Of a DNA stretch of 64,000 nucleotides, positions 1 to 10,011 are shown piece after piece. Numbering within the stretch: the first letter of the stretch is position 1; each line of letters starts with the position of its first letter. The stretch is from Linum tenue (taxonomy: Eukaryota > Streptophyta > Magnoliopsida > Malpighiales > Linaceae): contig CAMGYJ010000007.1 in assembly GCA_946122785.1 (NCBI GenBank), forward strand, positions 42,495,587-42,559,586. The letters run 5' to 3'. Under the pieces are notes generated by a model. That model had not been told where the DNA came from and did not search any database. It saw nothing but the letters and a program-made list of their open reading frames with translations. The position numbers and the translations under genes are program-made.

Positions 1-267
1 CCATCATTGAAGCTTCAGAATCAATAACACCATCATTAAAGCTAGGAAGGGAAAATTCGGTGGAATTGAAGTGGCAACCAAACATATATATATATCCCTC
101 TTCATAAATCCAAGCATCAAAAGCACTATACTCTTCAAATATTACTATGGTTATCAGGTTATGGAAGAAGACACACACCATGTATACAATTCCAGACCTA
201 AAAGCTGGGACGGGAGGAACTCATCATGTAAATTGTCATTTGATGATGTGACTGAAATATTGTTATC
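1..267 (-). pseudogene. RLP (LRR receptor-like protein) pseudogene, 3' fragment
   Basis: This is the downstream part of the LRR pseudogene that continues at 5033-6190; the LINE at 268-5032 separates the halves. Read on the minus strand from 267, the frame gives DNNISVTSSND, which joins the sequence on the far side of the LINE (FSLS before DNNI) into a normal plant RLP repeat without any gap. After about 25 codons the frame decays and stops are met. RLPs are membrane receptors of the Cf-9/Ve1 type; here only the joint and LRR context support the call, and the product cannot be functional. The gene may continue left of the window. Confidence 0.7.
257..267. repeat. Target-site duplication, left copy of the LINE
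   Basis: The 11 bp sequence atattgttatc occurs here and again at 5033-5043, directly after the LINE poly(A). One copy belongs to the interrupted LRR codons. Confidence 0.85.
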
Positions 268-373
268 GAAAAACCTTCAAATCATTATGAAGATTTGAAC
301 CCGGAAATTTTCTTTTCTCTCTCCTCTTTTCTCTCTTTTCTCCAGCGATCTAGGGATTTTGTTCCGGGCCTAG

Positions 374-1600
374 ATGGCGGCCTCGCCGTCGGGCTCGTCG
401 CCGTCGGGCTCGTCGCCTACTGGCGAGGGTGTCTCTTGGGCTCAGTTGTTCGAGGTTTCCCCTGAGAATCGACTTCGTTTTCATCCGCCGGAGAAGGTGA
501 AGGATGGATTCAGGCTTCCGAAGGAGGTCAAAGAAAAGGGTGCGGAGAGGTGGAAGAACTCGTTGATTGGTCAGTTCGTGGGCAGTCGACCGGAGATTCC
601 AGCTCTTCAGACATGGGCGAACAAGTTATGGGGGAGAGATGGGTTGGTGCGGGTCTCTCGATTTGGTACGAAACTCATAGTTTTCCAGTTCCCATCGGCG
701 GCATCTTGTGACTGGGTTTTCCGTTCAGGCCCCTGGCATCATAGAGGTAACCCTATTTTCTTCAGGAAGTGGCACCCTGGTATTCAGCCTGTCATTCCCC
801 GGGTAGAAACCCTTCCTATATGGGTGAAAATCTGGGGATTACCGTTGGAATATGTGGCGCAGGAAGGGTTGGAATGGGTGACCAGTACTCTGGGGAAGCC
901 GCTTTGGATGGACCAGAAGACAAGAGTGGGTGGTCAATTGGGTTTTTCTCGAGCCTGTATCGAGATGAAGGCAGATTGTGAATTTCCGGCTCGTGTCAAG
1001 TTTTATCCAGATGATGATCCGGGATTTGAGGTGGGGATTGAGTATGGTAACTTGCCAAAAGTCTGTGCTAAGTGTGGTGTGTTTGGGCACTGTTGTGGAG
1101 GTGAGGGGGTGGAACCAGAGAAGGTTTGGAAGCCAAAGCAGGGTCAGCAGGCTGATGGTACAGAGGCGCAGGAGGGGGTAGTTGATGAGATTTTTTGTGA
1201 TGCGTTGACTGATGAGGAGGGAGCAGGAATTGAGGCTGCTAATCAGGTGGTTGGGGATTTAGATGTTGGAAATGTTGGGGTTCAGGCACAGGGGATGGAC
1301 TCTCCGCTAATTTTGGGTGACAAGGGCTCTCCGTCTTCTACAGTAAGTCCTTCTCTGAGCTTTGCAGCTGTGGTTCGAGGGTCTCCAAGCGAAGGAGATT
1401 CGAGGGCTAACGTTACAAAGCAGAAAGAGTCTCCTCCTCCGGATAACTCTGGGGTGCAGGGGAGATCTGATATACTTCCTCAAGAGCAGAAAGTTGGTGA
1501 GGGGAAGGGTAAGAAGATTTGGATTGAAGAGGCTCAGGCTGATTTTCAGGTGGTGAGAAGAGGGGGTAAGGGTGGAAAGGGGAAGAAGCGTAAATCATGA
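374..1600 (+). CDS. LINE ORF1 protein (DUF4283-like, zinc-knuckle)
   Basis: A 408 aa protein, the nucleic-acid-binding ORF1 product of plant LINEs. The N-terminus is Ser/Gly/Pro-rich (residues 1-20). Residues about 35-185 have the DUF4283 layout, with a WVFRSGPWHHRGNPIFFRKW stretch and LPIWVKIWGLP. A knuckle KVCAKCGVFGHCC follows near residue 230; its first two Cys and the His are at standard spacing, but the last Cys is shifted from the usual x4 position, so the fourth ligand is uncertain. The C-terminal third is low-complexity and acidic, ending in a basic GGKGGKGKKRKS tail. The start is the first ATG after the pyrimidine-rich leader. The stop overlaps the ORF2 start (ATGA), suggesting termination-reinitiation, which is inferred only. 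Confidence 0.88.
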   Translation: MAASPSGSSPSGSSPTGEGVSWAQLFEVSPENRLRFHPPEKVKDGFRLPKEVKEKGAERWKNSLIGQFVGSRPEIPALQTWANKLWGRDGLVRVSRFGTKLIVFQFPSAASCDWVFRSGPWHHRGNPIFFRKWHPGIQPVIPRVETLPIWVKIWGLPLEYVAQEGLEWVTSTLGKPLWMDQKTRVGGQLGFSRACIEMKADCEFPARVKFYPDDDPGFEVGIEYGNLPKVCAKCGVFGHCCGGEGVEPEKVWKPKQGQQADGTEAQEGVVDEIFCDALTDEEGAGIEAANQVVGDLDVGNVGVQAQGMDSPLILGDKGSPSSTVSPSLSFAAVVRGSPSEGDSRANVTKQKESPPPDNSGVQGRSDILPQEQKVGEGKGKKIWIEEAQADFQVVRRGGKGGKGKKRKS

Positions 1601-4600
1601 AGATGCTGACCTGGAACACTAGGGGGTTTGTAGCAGATAGTAAATATACTGATATAAGTAGGAAGATAAATAAGTATGGTGTTAGTATAGTAGCTATTCT
1701 AGAACCAAGAATAAGGAAGAAGGAGGAGGCTAAGTTTTTGAGTAAGCGGTTTAAGGAGTGGGATAGTAAGATTGTTTATAATTCTGATAATCTTGGGAAA
1801 ATATGGTTGACATGGAAGAAGGAGGCTCCATTGAGGGTCCTGCATAGCTCTGATCAGTTCATACATGTCTTGGTAAACTCTGTAGTACCTTACTTTGCCA
1901 CTTTTGTTTATGCATCGAATGAGGAAAGAGACAGAAGGTTGTTATTTGAAGATCTGAGAAGAATTAAGGTAGTGGGGATGCCATGGATGATCTCTGGTGA
2001 TTTCAATGTCATCAGGAACCCTGCAGAAACATCCACTGCTTCGAGCATGACTGCCCACATGAAAGAGTTTGATAGTTGGATACTGGAATTGGAAATGGAA
2101 GATCATCAGGCAACAGGGCCTTGGTTTACCTGGCTAAACAAGCAGGATGCCCGTCCTATTGCAAAGAAGTTGGATAGGGTTTTGGTCAATTTTGATTGGT
2201 TAGATAAGATTGCAGGTAGCACTGCTCATTTCCAAAAACCTGGCATTTCAGATCATTGTCCCATTTTGGTGGAGACTGAAGCAATGCAAAAGTCACTACC
2301 AAAACCGTTCAAGTTTTTCAGGTTTTGGACTGCTCATCCAAAATTTGATCAGCTGCTGAAGGAGGCATGGGAGTCTGGAGTGTCTGGTTCTCCTATGATC
2401 AGGGTTTACAAGAAGCTTCGAATCCTGAAGAAATCACTTAGACAGCTCAACAGGGAAGAGTACTCGGAGTTAAGGGACAGGGTTAAGCAGAAGGAAATGG
2501 AATTGGAGGAGGTACAGGGTATTGCTCTACATAACCCTTCCAGTGACATTTTTGAAAAAGAGGCTAGATTAGCTAAAGATTTTAGCATGTTGCTTCAGGC
2601 TGAGGAATCTTTCTTGAGACTCAAGTCTAGAGAGATCTGGCTTAAGAAAGGAGATTCTAACTCTCCATTCTTTCATCGCTCCTTGAAAACAAGACAGAGG
2701 CGTAATACCATTACTATGCTGAAGGATGAAAATGGAAATAAGGTAACTGACTTGAAGCAGATGGGGGAAGTTGCAGAAGGTTTTTACAAAAAATTGTTGG
2801 GACAGAAGGATGAGGGGGTGAAAGCAGAGTCTGATGAGTTCTATACTGAGTTAATCAGAAAGAGAGTTCCAATAGAGAATGATCTTTGTGCACCTGTTAC
2901 CTCTGAAGAAATCAAAACGGTGGTCTTTGGAATGAATGGGGACAAGAGCCCTGGGCCAGATGGATACTCAGCAGCCTTTTTTCAACATGCTTGGCCGGTT
3001 ATAGGAGACGAGGTAACTCTTGCTGTTAAGTCCTGTTTTCTTGAAAGTAGAATGCCAAGGGAGGTGAATGCAACTATCTTAGCCTTGATCCCTAAGATAC
3101 AGAATCCTGATGAAATGCGTTTCTTTAGGCCAATCTCGTGTTGCAACACAATTTATAAGATTATTGCAAAAATTGTGGCTAATAGACTTAGAACTCAGCT
3201 CCCTCATTTGATTAGTCTGAATCAGACAGCCTTTATACAAGGAAGATCTATTGGGGATAATATCTTATTGGCCCATGAACTAGTGCATAAGTATGCACAA
3301 AAGAATGTTTCTCCAAGGTGTGCCCTGAAAATTGATTTAATGAAGGCATTCGACTCAGTCGATTGGGACTTTATTTTCTCAGTTTTACAGCACATGGGTT
3401 TCCCTGATCAGTTTATAAGCTGGATTAAAATGTGTGTTGGAACCCCAATGCTTAGTGTAGGGTTGAATGGGGGACTAGTTGGGTATTTCTCTGCAAGTAA
3501 AGGGTTGAGGCAGGGATGCCCATTATCACCCTATCTGTTTGTGATTGCCATGGAAATCTTTACATGTCTGATTGATAGAGAGGCTAAGAAGGGGCATTTC
3601 CCTTTCCATCCTATGTGCAAAAAAGTGGGTCTGACCCATCTCTGTTTTGCTGATGATTTGTTAGTGTTTTCGGATGGGTCAAATTATGGTTTTCAGAGAC
3701 TTAATGAGATTCTAACAAGATTTAGGATGCTGTCTGGTCTGAAAGTGAATCCTAGCAAATGTGAATTATTCTTTGGGGGGATAACTGGATCTGAGCAGAA
3801 GGTTAGGGCAGATAGATATGGGTTTGCACTGGGTAGATTCCCTGTGAGGTATCTTGGGGTCCCTTTGTCCTCTGGAAAGCTTACAGTTGCTGCTTGTAGA
3901 CCTCTTATTGACAAAATTGTAGCTCGGATCAATAGTTGGAAAACCAAGTTTCTCTCCTATGCTGGTAGAGTTGAATTGGTGAGTTCAGTCCTCTATAGCC
4001 TTCATCAATATTGGATGGCGGTTTTTCTCCTTCCCAAAGCAGTTATAAAAGAGGTAGAGAATATATGCAGCAACTTTCTTTGGGGTGTGGGTCAGAATGG
4101 GAGGGTCAGAGCAACAATAGGGTGGAAAAATTTGACTTTTCCAAAGAAGGAGGGAGGTTTAGGTCTGAGAGACCTAAGCACCTGGAACACAGCTTGTATC
4201 ACAAGACACATCTGGCTCATTCTTATGCAACATGGATCATTATGGGTGGCTTGGATTAGCTTGTATAAACTGAAAGGTCAGGGACTGTGGGAGTATGGTG
4301 GAGGTTCAGGGTCCTGGAACTGGAAAAGAATATTGAAAGCCAGGCATAAGGTTCAGGGGCATTTCCATCAGCAAGGGCAGCAGGTGTTTTGGGATCAGGA
4401 AAAGATGGAAAGATACTCTATCAAGAAGGTTTGGAATACTCTGAGACCTAGAAGACAAGAGGTCGACTGGTATAGAATTTTGTGGCAGGGGGCTTCTATA
4501 CCGAGGAATAGGTTTATTGCTTGGCTTATTCTTAATCAGGTAATCTCAACCAAGGAGAGGATGATCAAATGGGGCTACTCGGGCAACCTTGGCTGTGTTT

Positions 4601-4929
4601 TCTGTAATTGCCTTCTTGAAACATGTGACCACCTATTTGCAGAATGTGTCTTTTACAGGGAGTTGAAGTTTAAATTGTATGGGAGAAGATATGCAGTCTC
4701 GTCCTCATTGAGCTGTGAGATAAGTTGGGTAAAGCTGAAGTTTGGATCTCAGTCGCCTGAAGCTCAAGCAGGTAGAGCGATGTGGCACAGTTTAATTAGC
4801 CAAATTTGGCGAGAGAGGTGTTGCAGGGTTTACACGGGTGTGTGCAGGGACAGAGATGGATTATGCAGGATTATTAGAGAGGAGACTTCTGTGATTTTTG
4901 GTAGTCAGGTAGTAGAATTACTTGTATAG
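1597..4929 (+). CDS. LINE ORF2 polyprotein: endonuclease, reverse transcriptase, zf-RVT
   Basis: A 1110 aa protein that nicks target DNA and reverse-transcribes the element RNA. The apurinic-type endonuclease occupies about residues 1-225, with MLTWNTRGF, LEPRI, SGDFN and the terminal SDHCPI motif. The reverse transcriptase lies at about 430-720, with PKIQNP, RPISCCN, KIDLMKAFDSVDW, GLRQGCPLSPYLF and the catalytic FADD (about residue 686). A zf-RVT-like zinc region near 980-1050 has a Cys/His cluster (GCVFCNCLLETCDHLF). No RNase H domain follows, unlike the LINE remnant at 56385-56900, so the two belong to different lineages. The frame is uninterrupted and all catalytic motifs are present. 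Confidence 0.95.
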   Translation: MKMLTWNTRGFVADSKYTDISRKINKYGVSIVAILEPRIRKKEEAKFLSKRFKEWDSKIVYNSDNLGKIWLTWKKEAPLRVLHSSDQFIHVLVNSVVPYFATFVYASNEERDRRLLFEDLRRIKVVGMPWMISGDFNVIRNPAETSTASSMTAHMKEFDSWILELEMEDHQATGPWFTWLNKQDARPIAKKLDRVLVNFDWLDKIAGSTAHFQKPGISDHCPILVETEAMQKSLPKPFKFFRFWTAHPKFDQLLKEAWESGVSGSPMIRVYKKLRILKKSLRQLNREEYSELRDRVKQKEMELEEVQGIALHNPSSDIFEKEARLAKDFSMLLQAEESFLRLKSREIWLKKGDSNSPFFHRSLKTRQRRNTITMLKDENGNKVTDLKQMGEVAEGFYKKLLGQKDEGVKAESDEFYTELIRKRVPIENDLCAPVTSEEIKTVVFGMNGDKSPGPDGYSAAFFQHAWPVIGDEVTLAVKSCFLESRMPREVNATILALIPKIQNPDEMRFFRPISCCNTIYKIIAKIVANRLRTQLPHLISLNQTAFIQGRSIGDNILLAHELVHKYAQKNVSPRCALKIDLMKAFDSVDWDFIFSVLQHMGFPDQFISWIKMCVGTPMLSVGLNGGLVGYFSASKGLRQGCPLSPYLFVIAMEIFTCLIDREAKKGHFPFHPMCKKVGLTHLCFADDLLVFSDGSNYGFQRLNEILTRFRMLSGLKVNPSKCELFFGGITGSEQKVRADRYGFALGRFPVRYLGVPLSSGKLTVAACRPLIDKIVARINSWKTKFLSYAGRVELVSSVLYSLHQYWMAVFLLPKAVIKEVENICSNFLWGVGQNGRVRATIGWKNLTFPKKEGGLGLRDLSTWNTACITRHIWLILMQHGSLWVAWISLYKLKGQGLWEYGGGSGSWNWKRILKARHKVQGHFHQQGQQVFWDQEKMERYSIKKVWNTLRPRRQEVDWYRILWQGASIPRNRFIAWLILNQVISTKERMIKWGYSGNLGCVFCNCLLETCDHLFAECVFYRELKFKLYGRRYAVSSSLSCEISWVKLKFGSQSPEAQAGRAMWHSLISQIWRERCCRVYTGVCRDRDGLCRIIREETSVIFGSQVVELLV

Positions 4930-5032
4930 GTTATTACACTCTTTTTCTCCTAACTAGTAAGGATGTTACTAGTACTTTCTTTTTGATGGAATGAGAAGAT
5001 ACCCGATTCATCAAAAAAAAAAAAATATATAT

Positions 5033-5043
5033 ATATTGTTATC
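5033..5043. repeat. Target-site duplication, right copy of the LINE
   Basis: Second copy of atattgttatc, placed immediately 3' of the LINE tail and identical to 257-267. Confidence 0.85.
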
Positions 5044-5497
5044 TGAAAGACTGAAGTTTCGGAGATTTCTAAACTTCATGATGGTTTCCAAGAGGAAGAC
5101 CCCTGTCAACTTATTTGACTCGAGTCGAATGTTGGTAAGATTGATGAGATTGAAGATATGGAGTTTTGTATAAGGCCAGATAACTGATTGTACGTGATGA
5201 AGATAAATGTGTTCCAAAGGATCTCAACTTCAACTCCGGGATTTCTCCAGTTAGTTGGTTGTGAGCAAGACTCAGAAATTTCAAGGACGGAAGGGCTAAT
5301 AACCAAGATGGGATAGACTCGTTTAGAAAGATACCTGTCAAGTCGACAAATTGTAGATTTACTCAAGCTATCATGGACTACCTCACAGTTGGAAGTGGAC
5401 CAACAAGCTGATTTTGTGCACAATCCACAATCAAGCACCTGAAGTTTTGGCAGGTTGAAGATCAAATTTGGAACATGACCATAGAAATGGTTTTGGC

Positions 5498-5808
5498 TAG
5501 AGGTGGTTATACGGTCCGGTCCAGTTAAATTGGATTAAATTGAGCCGGTCCCAACCCGGTTTTTTCGGGAATATAAGGACCAAAGATTGGATTGGATACA
5601 ATCCGGTCTTGACCCGGTCCGGTCCCAATTTGATTTTGATTTTAGGTGTTGGGGGTCTCTTATCTGGTCTTTATCCAGGTTTTTTTTTTATCTCAAATCT
5701 AAGCCCGAATATGAGATTGGATTGTTTGCTATATATCCGGTCCCGGTCCAGGTTATACGTTCCGGTTTTGGGTAAAACCAAACAGTCCGGACCAAATAGC
5801 CAGCCCTA
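5498..5808. mobile_element. hAT-type MITE inside the RLP pseudogene
   Basis: A 311 bp element with imperfect inverted ends TAGAGGTGGTTAT / ATAGCCAGCCCTA, flanked by the 8 bp duplication gttttggc (5490-5497 and 5809-5816), as expected for hAT. The interior is rich in GGTCCGG and ACCGG motifs and has no transposase. A diverged relative lies at 14510-14893. Confidence 0.85.
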
Positions 5809-6190
5809 GTTTTGGCTAACTTTAAGTGTTGTTAGTTGTTGAGTGAGGTTGCCAAAAATGAGAGGAAAAAGACCGAGAAAAGTTGTTTCCACTGAGATCC
5901 AAGTATTCTAGTTGAACTATGTTGGAAATAGTACTAGGAAATATCTCTGAGAAAAGATTGAATGAGAGGTCCAAATGAGCAAGTGTGAGATTTCCCATGG
6001 AAATTGGGATTTTTCCGAAAGTGTTAGTCCTGGAAATATGTAATATCTTGAGGGGGCAGTTAAACCGGCGTGGTAGTTCATTTAATTTTTTGTTGAACCG
6101 TGAAAAATTGTTGAGTCTATCAATACCCGTCCAAACAATGGACATAGTAAATGGTTTGGTAGATTTACTAACACTATAGTAACCTAGTCT

Positions 6191-7610
6191 AGTACTCTAG
6201 TTAAGTGCTAAACCTCAACCTCAACCTCAACTTTCCTTTTTCGAACAAAGCCCGATTACCCGTGTTGATTGGGCAGCTCGGTCCAAATAAATTTTGTACG
6301 TTCACACTATGATGGATTCAGATGTCATTCACATAGCCACACCCCAACAAGGAGTTGCTCATGCACCTATGAATTCCAAGGTTTAGTTTGGTTGCCCGTC
6401 GAGCAAGTGTGTTGAGAATAAATGGTCAAATTGTTTTAATTTGATTTAGTTTGGATATATAAAAATTTTATTGTATTGTTCATACATTTAAAAATTATAT
6501 CAAATATCATCGTATAGTGAACATTTTTTTAGATGAAATAGTGAAAATTCAAACAAATTCATCCCGAAAACCTTACTACAGGCCGACCCGCAAGCGTGTT
6601 GCGCCCGTTTTCCTCATTGGGTCTGGGTCAAAACGGGCCAAACAGGGAGTTGATAACCTTGATGAACTCCGAAATACTCTGTTACAAGATTCACTGTCGT
6701 TTTTGCAAAACGTGTCGTATTGACACTCAAACTTAAAAACTGTCTCAAAGAGTCCAAATCCGTATAAGGTTCTCGGTGAAATGATTCCATTAATTACCAT
6801 TAAATCATAATTTAACCACAAAATACACTGTCATTGACTTATGTGATATAGCCTCCGATACAGTTTTATTGATGCGTTCGTCTACCGATTTTTATATCTC
6901 GTGACGGTGATTCTGTTTATAGATGTAAGTTCCTTCTCCTGAAACGTTTGAAAAGAGAACAAGACAATCAAACCTAACACATATGTATTCATCATGTCGT
7001 TCTGCTTCACTACAAAGTAAACATAGGAGGAAGAAAGCTAATCAACCAATCCCCTGGTGTTTCTCGAAATCTGTTCGTAGTAGTACGATTTGGTGAAATA
7101 GGCTAAAGTACAACCCACAATTAAACGGGAGCTAATTGAAAATTAATTCTCTTCGCAATTTTCTTCCATTGTCAATCCAATAACCTTTCATCAGTTTCAA
7201 TAAGTGGTATTAGAGTTTGTGCTTGAAGTGCATTCAAATTTGGGACATTGGACGTTAATTTTGTGGATCCTCATTCGTTAATCTCGGAGTTTGAGATTTG
7301 TCTTTGTCTGGCGGATCAAATGGAGATCAGCTTCTGTCATGCTGTTCAAATGAGAATGATATATGCATTTGGTAAATCCTGGTGTTGAAGAGTCTGTCAA
7401 AAATAAATGGCCGGCGAATCAAAATAATCGTCGAGAGGAAGACACAAATTATGTGTTTCTTGACTTAAGAGGAGGATTCTTATGGAACAATTCAAGTATT
7501 ACATAAAAAAATACTATGGAATAACCTTGACTATAAATTCAAAAGTAGATTTGTGCGGGGCAACCTAAATCGGACAAAATCATATTAATGAAGCATCCGG
7601 TCTGAATAGG
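6191..7610. other. Gene-poor spacer
   Basis: No convincing gene. A short open stretch near 6517-6723 shows no recognisable motif. The segment 7190-7215 contains a wording like the copia primer region (agtggtattagagtttgtgc), which may be a trace of a retroelement, but no LTR is visible. Confidence 0.4.
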
Positions 7611-7618
7611 ATTGCAAG

Positions 7619-8212
7619 TAGGGATGTCAATCCAACCCGTAACCATGGGTACCCTACCCGACCGTAACCGGTCAACGAGGGTAATTACCCGCTTTGACGG
7701 GTTAAGGGGCGGGTACGGGTAATACCCGGTTTCAAAATAAAGGGTAGGGTACGGGTATGGTAATCGATAATACCCGCCCCGTTATACCCGCCCCGCTAAC
7801 CAAAGGGTCAATTTCCCTTGAGAAATTTATTTTAGCTTGAGAAATTGAGTTTAGCTATCATTATTGATGATGAATATGTAGACGATTATTATGTTTGTGT
7901 GGATTGTAGAAGCAAGAACAATTATTATGTGTTTGTTGTTTTTATTTGTGTGGATTGTTGAAGCTAGAACAGTTACAACTTACAAGTATTGAGAATTTTT
8001 AATGGATAACAGTATATATGTGTATAAGTTCATAGTTTAGGATTCGTACCCATGGTTACCCGAATACCCGTGGTTACCCGGTGGGTAGGGTATGGTTATA
8101 TCATTTTCATACCCGGTGGTTATTTGGTCGGGTATTTTAGAAAGCTCTACCCGGCAGGTTAGGAGTTGGTATAGAGTAAACCCGCACCCGACCCTACCCA
8201 TTGCCATCCCTA
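7619..8212. mobile_element. hAT MITE, TAGGGATGGCAA family (copy 1)
   Basis: A 594 bp element with ends TAGGGATGTCAAT and (reverse complement) TAGGGATGGCAAT, flanked by a perfect 8 bp duplication attgcaag (7611-7618 and 8213-8220). Both arms are rich in GGGTA/TACCC motifs; the centre is AT-rich with no coding capacity. A second member is at 24858-25562. Confidence 0.9.
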
Positions 8213-8220
8213 ATTGCAAG

Positions 8221-8682
8221 AGCATAGAGAAATGGGAGTAGTCGAAGGGGAAGAAATTACATCTATCCAATTACACACCCGGTTTATAGAAAGACTAAAA
8301 TTTTGTTTAGTACATACATAAAAGAAATTAAAACATTATAAATCAATCCTACCGCTATACAAAAACTATATCGAGTTCCTCATTTCTTCATCTACCCCCG
8401 TTATATTATTAACGGAATCATATGGCTTGCTGACTTCTAAGGTTAGCACCATTCTAATCTCATTACTCACCCTTATTTTTTTTAAATTCCAAATGTAATA
8501 GTAGATTTTAATTAAGTATAGTTTTGGAATTTTAAAATTTAATTTAATTAAATTTCACCTTAAAATCAATATAATTTATGTTGTTTTTACCCTACTTCAC
8601 CTCTCTCTCTCTCTCTGTCCTCTCCCTCCCTCACTTGTCTCTTCCCTCTGATTAATAGAAATTCATAGAATATAATAGCTTA
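8221..8682. other. Non-coding AT-rich stretch
   Basis: No gene. It contains a CT microsatellite near 8600-8617 and AT-rich sequence only. Confidence 0.4.
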
Positions 8683-9169
8683 GTTTGGCCCTGCTGTAGC
8701 TTTTGCAGAAGCAGCTTCTGGCTGGAGCTTTTAGATAAGTACTTTTCAAAAAAAGCAGTTTAGTGTTTGGCTGTAAAACTATTAGAAGTGCTTTTTAATA
8801 TGAGCGGTTGTGTAAAATGACTATAAAGGACTTATAATATAAAATATAAATAAAAATTCGAAACAATAAAAAGTAGTCAAAATGGATCTTGTTAGATTTC
8901 TTTTATATTAAATAATATGATTTTATAATTTATTTTATTTTTAAAATGATATAAATGAAGGAAAATTATATTTTCTGAAATAAAATTAAAATATGGTAAG
9001 GATAATCTTGTATTTTCAAAACAGCTTTTCGCAGAAGCTCCAAATCGGAGCTTCTGCTTTTATGTTATACAAAAGCGCTTTTCGGCTTTTCAAAAGCCGA
9101 GCTTTTAGAGGTGTTTGGCCCTGCTTAAGCTTTTGAAGCCGAAAAGCACTTCTAAAAGCCGGGCCAAAC
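8683..9169. mobile_element. Probable MITE with GTTTGGCC inverted ends
   Basis: The ends GTTTGGCCCTGCTG and, inverted, GTTTGGCCCGGCTT bound a 487 bp AT-rich element whose arms are built from AGCTTTTG/AAGCAG blocks. A second internal GTTTGGCCCTGCTTAAGC near the right end suggests a duplicated or nested terminus. The flanks atagctta / ataggcaa match only 5 of 8, so the exact borders are uncertain. Confidence 0.55.
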
Positions 9170-9548
9170 ATAGGCAATGTCATCTGTGATTGATATTTTG
9201 AAGTAGTGATCCTATAGTAGTAGTAATATTACTGATTTTGACAATTTGTAGTGCAATCTATCATTTTTAGTAGCTATTTGATGTTCTGTAGTAGTAATGT
9301 CATAGCGCTAATTAGTAATGATTAGTATTTTATAGAAAATAAGTAATCACTAATGAAAAATAAGTACATAATTCACTACTATAACCGTAAAATTGATTAA
9401 TATCCTCATTAATAACCATAAAACCACTAATACATATCATAAATTCCGTTATAAACTACGAAATCACTACTACAAATCATAAAATCATATACTACTAATG
9501 CCTCAGATCTCAAATATCGTCTTAAGATCTATACTACAAGCACACTAA

Positions 9549-10011
9549 GGGGTCGTTTGGAGAACGAGATTTAGGGCGTGGATTCATTGAATCCGTATAT
9601 TTTGTAGAAAGTTATATTTTTTTGTTGCCTTTTCTATTGTGGATTTTAGCTTTAGAGATTTCAAATCTCTAAAATCTATGGATATCAAATCTCTCATAAT
9701 CAGAGAAATTCTGTATATTGATTCAATTAGATTTTTTTTCTCCTACCTTTTCTCTTTCTTTTATTTATTTATCATATTAAAATATACTTACTAACAAAGT
9801 TTTTAATATTTCTCGAACTACTCTAATTTTTTTATTAAGTATAAACATGTTATTTAATATAAAAATTTTATTTTTATTTTCATTGAATGTTAACAATCAC
9901 AGCTACCAAACAATAAATATTTTAAAATCTATTTTCAACAATCCGAAGAGTTAGAATCTTTAGATTTTTGACAATCTATAGATTTAAACTCAAATTCTCC
10001 AAACGACCCCC
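9549..10011. mobile_element. PIF/Harbinger (Tourist-like) MITE
   Basis: A 463 bp element with inverted ends GGGGTCGTTTGGAGAA (left) and the same sequence inverted at the right, flanked by the 3 bp duplication TAA (9546-9548 and 10012-10014), the Harbinger signature. AT-rich interior with no coding capacity. Confidence 0.85.

Larger units (their letters stand above)
268..5032 (+). mobile_element. Full-length L1-type LINE retrotransposon
   Basis: A 4.77 kb non-LTR retrotransposon with a short pyrimidine-rich 5' UTR, two long ORFs overlapping by four bases, a 3' UTR and a poly(A) run (about 5013-5025) followed by TA repeats. It is bounded by an 11 bp direct repeat (257-267 and 5033-5043), the signature of target-primed reverse transcription. 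Neither ORF carries a stop or visible frameshift, so the insertion looks recent and the copy could be autonomous. It lies in the opposite orientation to the LRR gene it interrupts. Elements of this type copy themselves through an RNA intermediate in the nucleus. Confidence 0.92.
5033..6190 (-). pseudogene. RLP (LRR receptor-like protein) pseudogene, 5' fragment
   Basis: Minus-strand remnant of a plant extracellular LRR receptor. From 6145 downwards the frame reads LKILHISRTNTFGKIPIS, then repeats of the form LAHLDLSFNLFSEIFPSTIS and LEYLDLSGNNFS, the LxxLxLSxNxFxGxIP pattern of RLPs. After the hAT MITE at 5498-5808 it resumes with LPKLQVLD, LPSLKFLSLAHNQLTGEIP and LRNFSLSDNNI, but in three different frames with internal stops. 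No signal peptide or transmembrane segment is seen in this piece. Two insertions (MITE and LINE) plus frameshifts make it non-functional. I infer that decay may predate the LINE, because frameshifts lie outside the insertion sites. Confidence 0.82.
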
